A stretch of 5,591 nucleotides of DNA from Acidobacteriota bacterium. GTDB lineage: Bacteria > Acidobacteriota > UBA890 > WLXD01. Shown piece after piece: positions 5,399 to 5,591 of the stretch (position 1 is its first letter; every line of letters starts with the position of its first letter). The notes below the pieces were generated by a model, which saw only the letters and a program-made list of their open reading frames with translations, was not told the origin of the DNA and ran no database searches. The DNA is taken from the NCBI GenBank assembly GCA_022571615.1, contig JACZXM010000234.1, positions 1-5,591 on the forward strand, given 5' to 3'. The position numbers and the translations under genes are program-made.

Positions 5399-5591
5399 TC
5401 GTTGGTGTATAAGTCGGAGAGTTTGGCCAGACCCACGGACATCACCATCATCGAATCTGAATCGATCATGATCAAGGGCCACAGGAAGGCCCGCCAGCTA
5501 CCCAAGAAGGTAAAGATGGCCAGGGCTGCCATCGCTGGCTTGGCCAGCGGCAACACGACTTGCCAGAAGACGCCCCAGGTAGAGCAACCGT
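5371..5591 (-). CDS. Carbohydrate ABC transporter permease (MalG/UgpE type), internal fragment
   Basis: From the right edge the minus strand reads GCSTWGVFWQVVLPLAKPAM, then AALAIFTFLGSWRAFLWPLI and MIDSDSMMVMSVGLAKLSDL, then YTNDYGLI. The G-x9-LP pattern is the EAA loop that docks the permease onto its ATPase; the following hydrophobic stretch is a membrane helix, and 'GSWRAFLWPLIMI' is typical of MalG-type sugar permeases. Such proteins form the inner-membrane channel with a partner permease, ATPase and binding protein. The N-terminal part lies outside the window. The C-terminus is replaced: after GLI the reading CAGSVLM is still family-like, then similarity stops where the sequence becomes the antisense of an M20 peptidase. 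Substrate unknown. Confidence 0.75.

Noticed and set aside
4525..5556. A 343-codon open frame on the minus strand
   Set aside because: Only the first 60 or so residues are permease-like. The rest is read-through antisense to the M20 fragment and out of frame with the secreted protein, a product of the chimeric join.

Overview
The window is GC-rich (roughly 60-65% by eye), with GC-ending codons in the real genes. It has a TonB-dependent outer-membrane receptor and E. coli-like promoter and Shine-Dalgarno signals. This points to a Gram-negative bacterium, most likely a high-GC proteobacterium (inference). Both edges are partial. The right end looks like an inverted chimera, so this may be a short contig from an environmental or single-cell assembly.

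Layout. Bases 1-211 (minus) carry the N-terminus of an AMP-dependent acyl-CoA synthetase-like gene, possibly frameshifted near base 40. Diverging from it at 402-1583 (plus) is a 393-residue protein I do not recognise. Then comes the key gene, 1651-2199 (plus): an AhpD/carboxymuconolactone-decarboxylase-fold, peroxidase-related protein. Its reading frame is interrupted by one TGA (1894-1896) exactly where the second catalytic Cys of the CxxC motif should be. The frame continues intact to a TAG, and a perfect 7-bp hairpin with a G-containing loop begins 17 nt after the TGA. The simplest reading is a selenoprotein with a CxxU active site (E67, C79, U82, H86). An automatic caller would cut it to 81 residues. 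The two plus-strand genes are each preceded by a nearly identical 37-bp block that contains a plausible promoter, so they are probably co-regulated.

A strong bidirectional terminator (2219-2252) and a REP-like palindrome (2273-2312) separate this pair from a convergent minus-strand pair. That pair is a small secreted protein of unknown function (4515-5072, TTG start) followed by a complete TonB-dependent receptor (2312-4372). Part of the REP-like sequence recurs inside the signal-peptide region of the secreted protein. Divergent promoters at 5156-5223 serve the secreted protein and an M20-family metallopeptidase whose N-terminus starts at 5276. After about 36 codons the peptidase breaks off and the sequence becomes, on the opposite strand, the middle of a MalG-type sugar ABC permease. 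The break falls in a stretch of about 20 bp that suits both families, typical of an amplification or assembly chimera.

How the parts work together: the putative selenoperoxidase and its unknown neighbour form the only likely functional unit on the plus strand. The secreted protein and receptor form a likely envelope or uptake unit on the minus strand. No selenocysteine machinery (selA, selB, selC, selD) is visible here.
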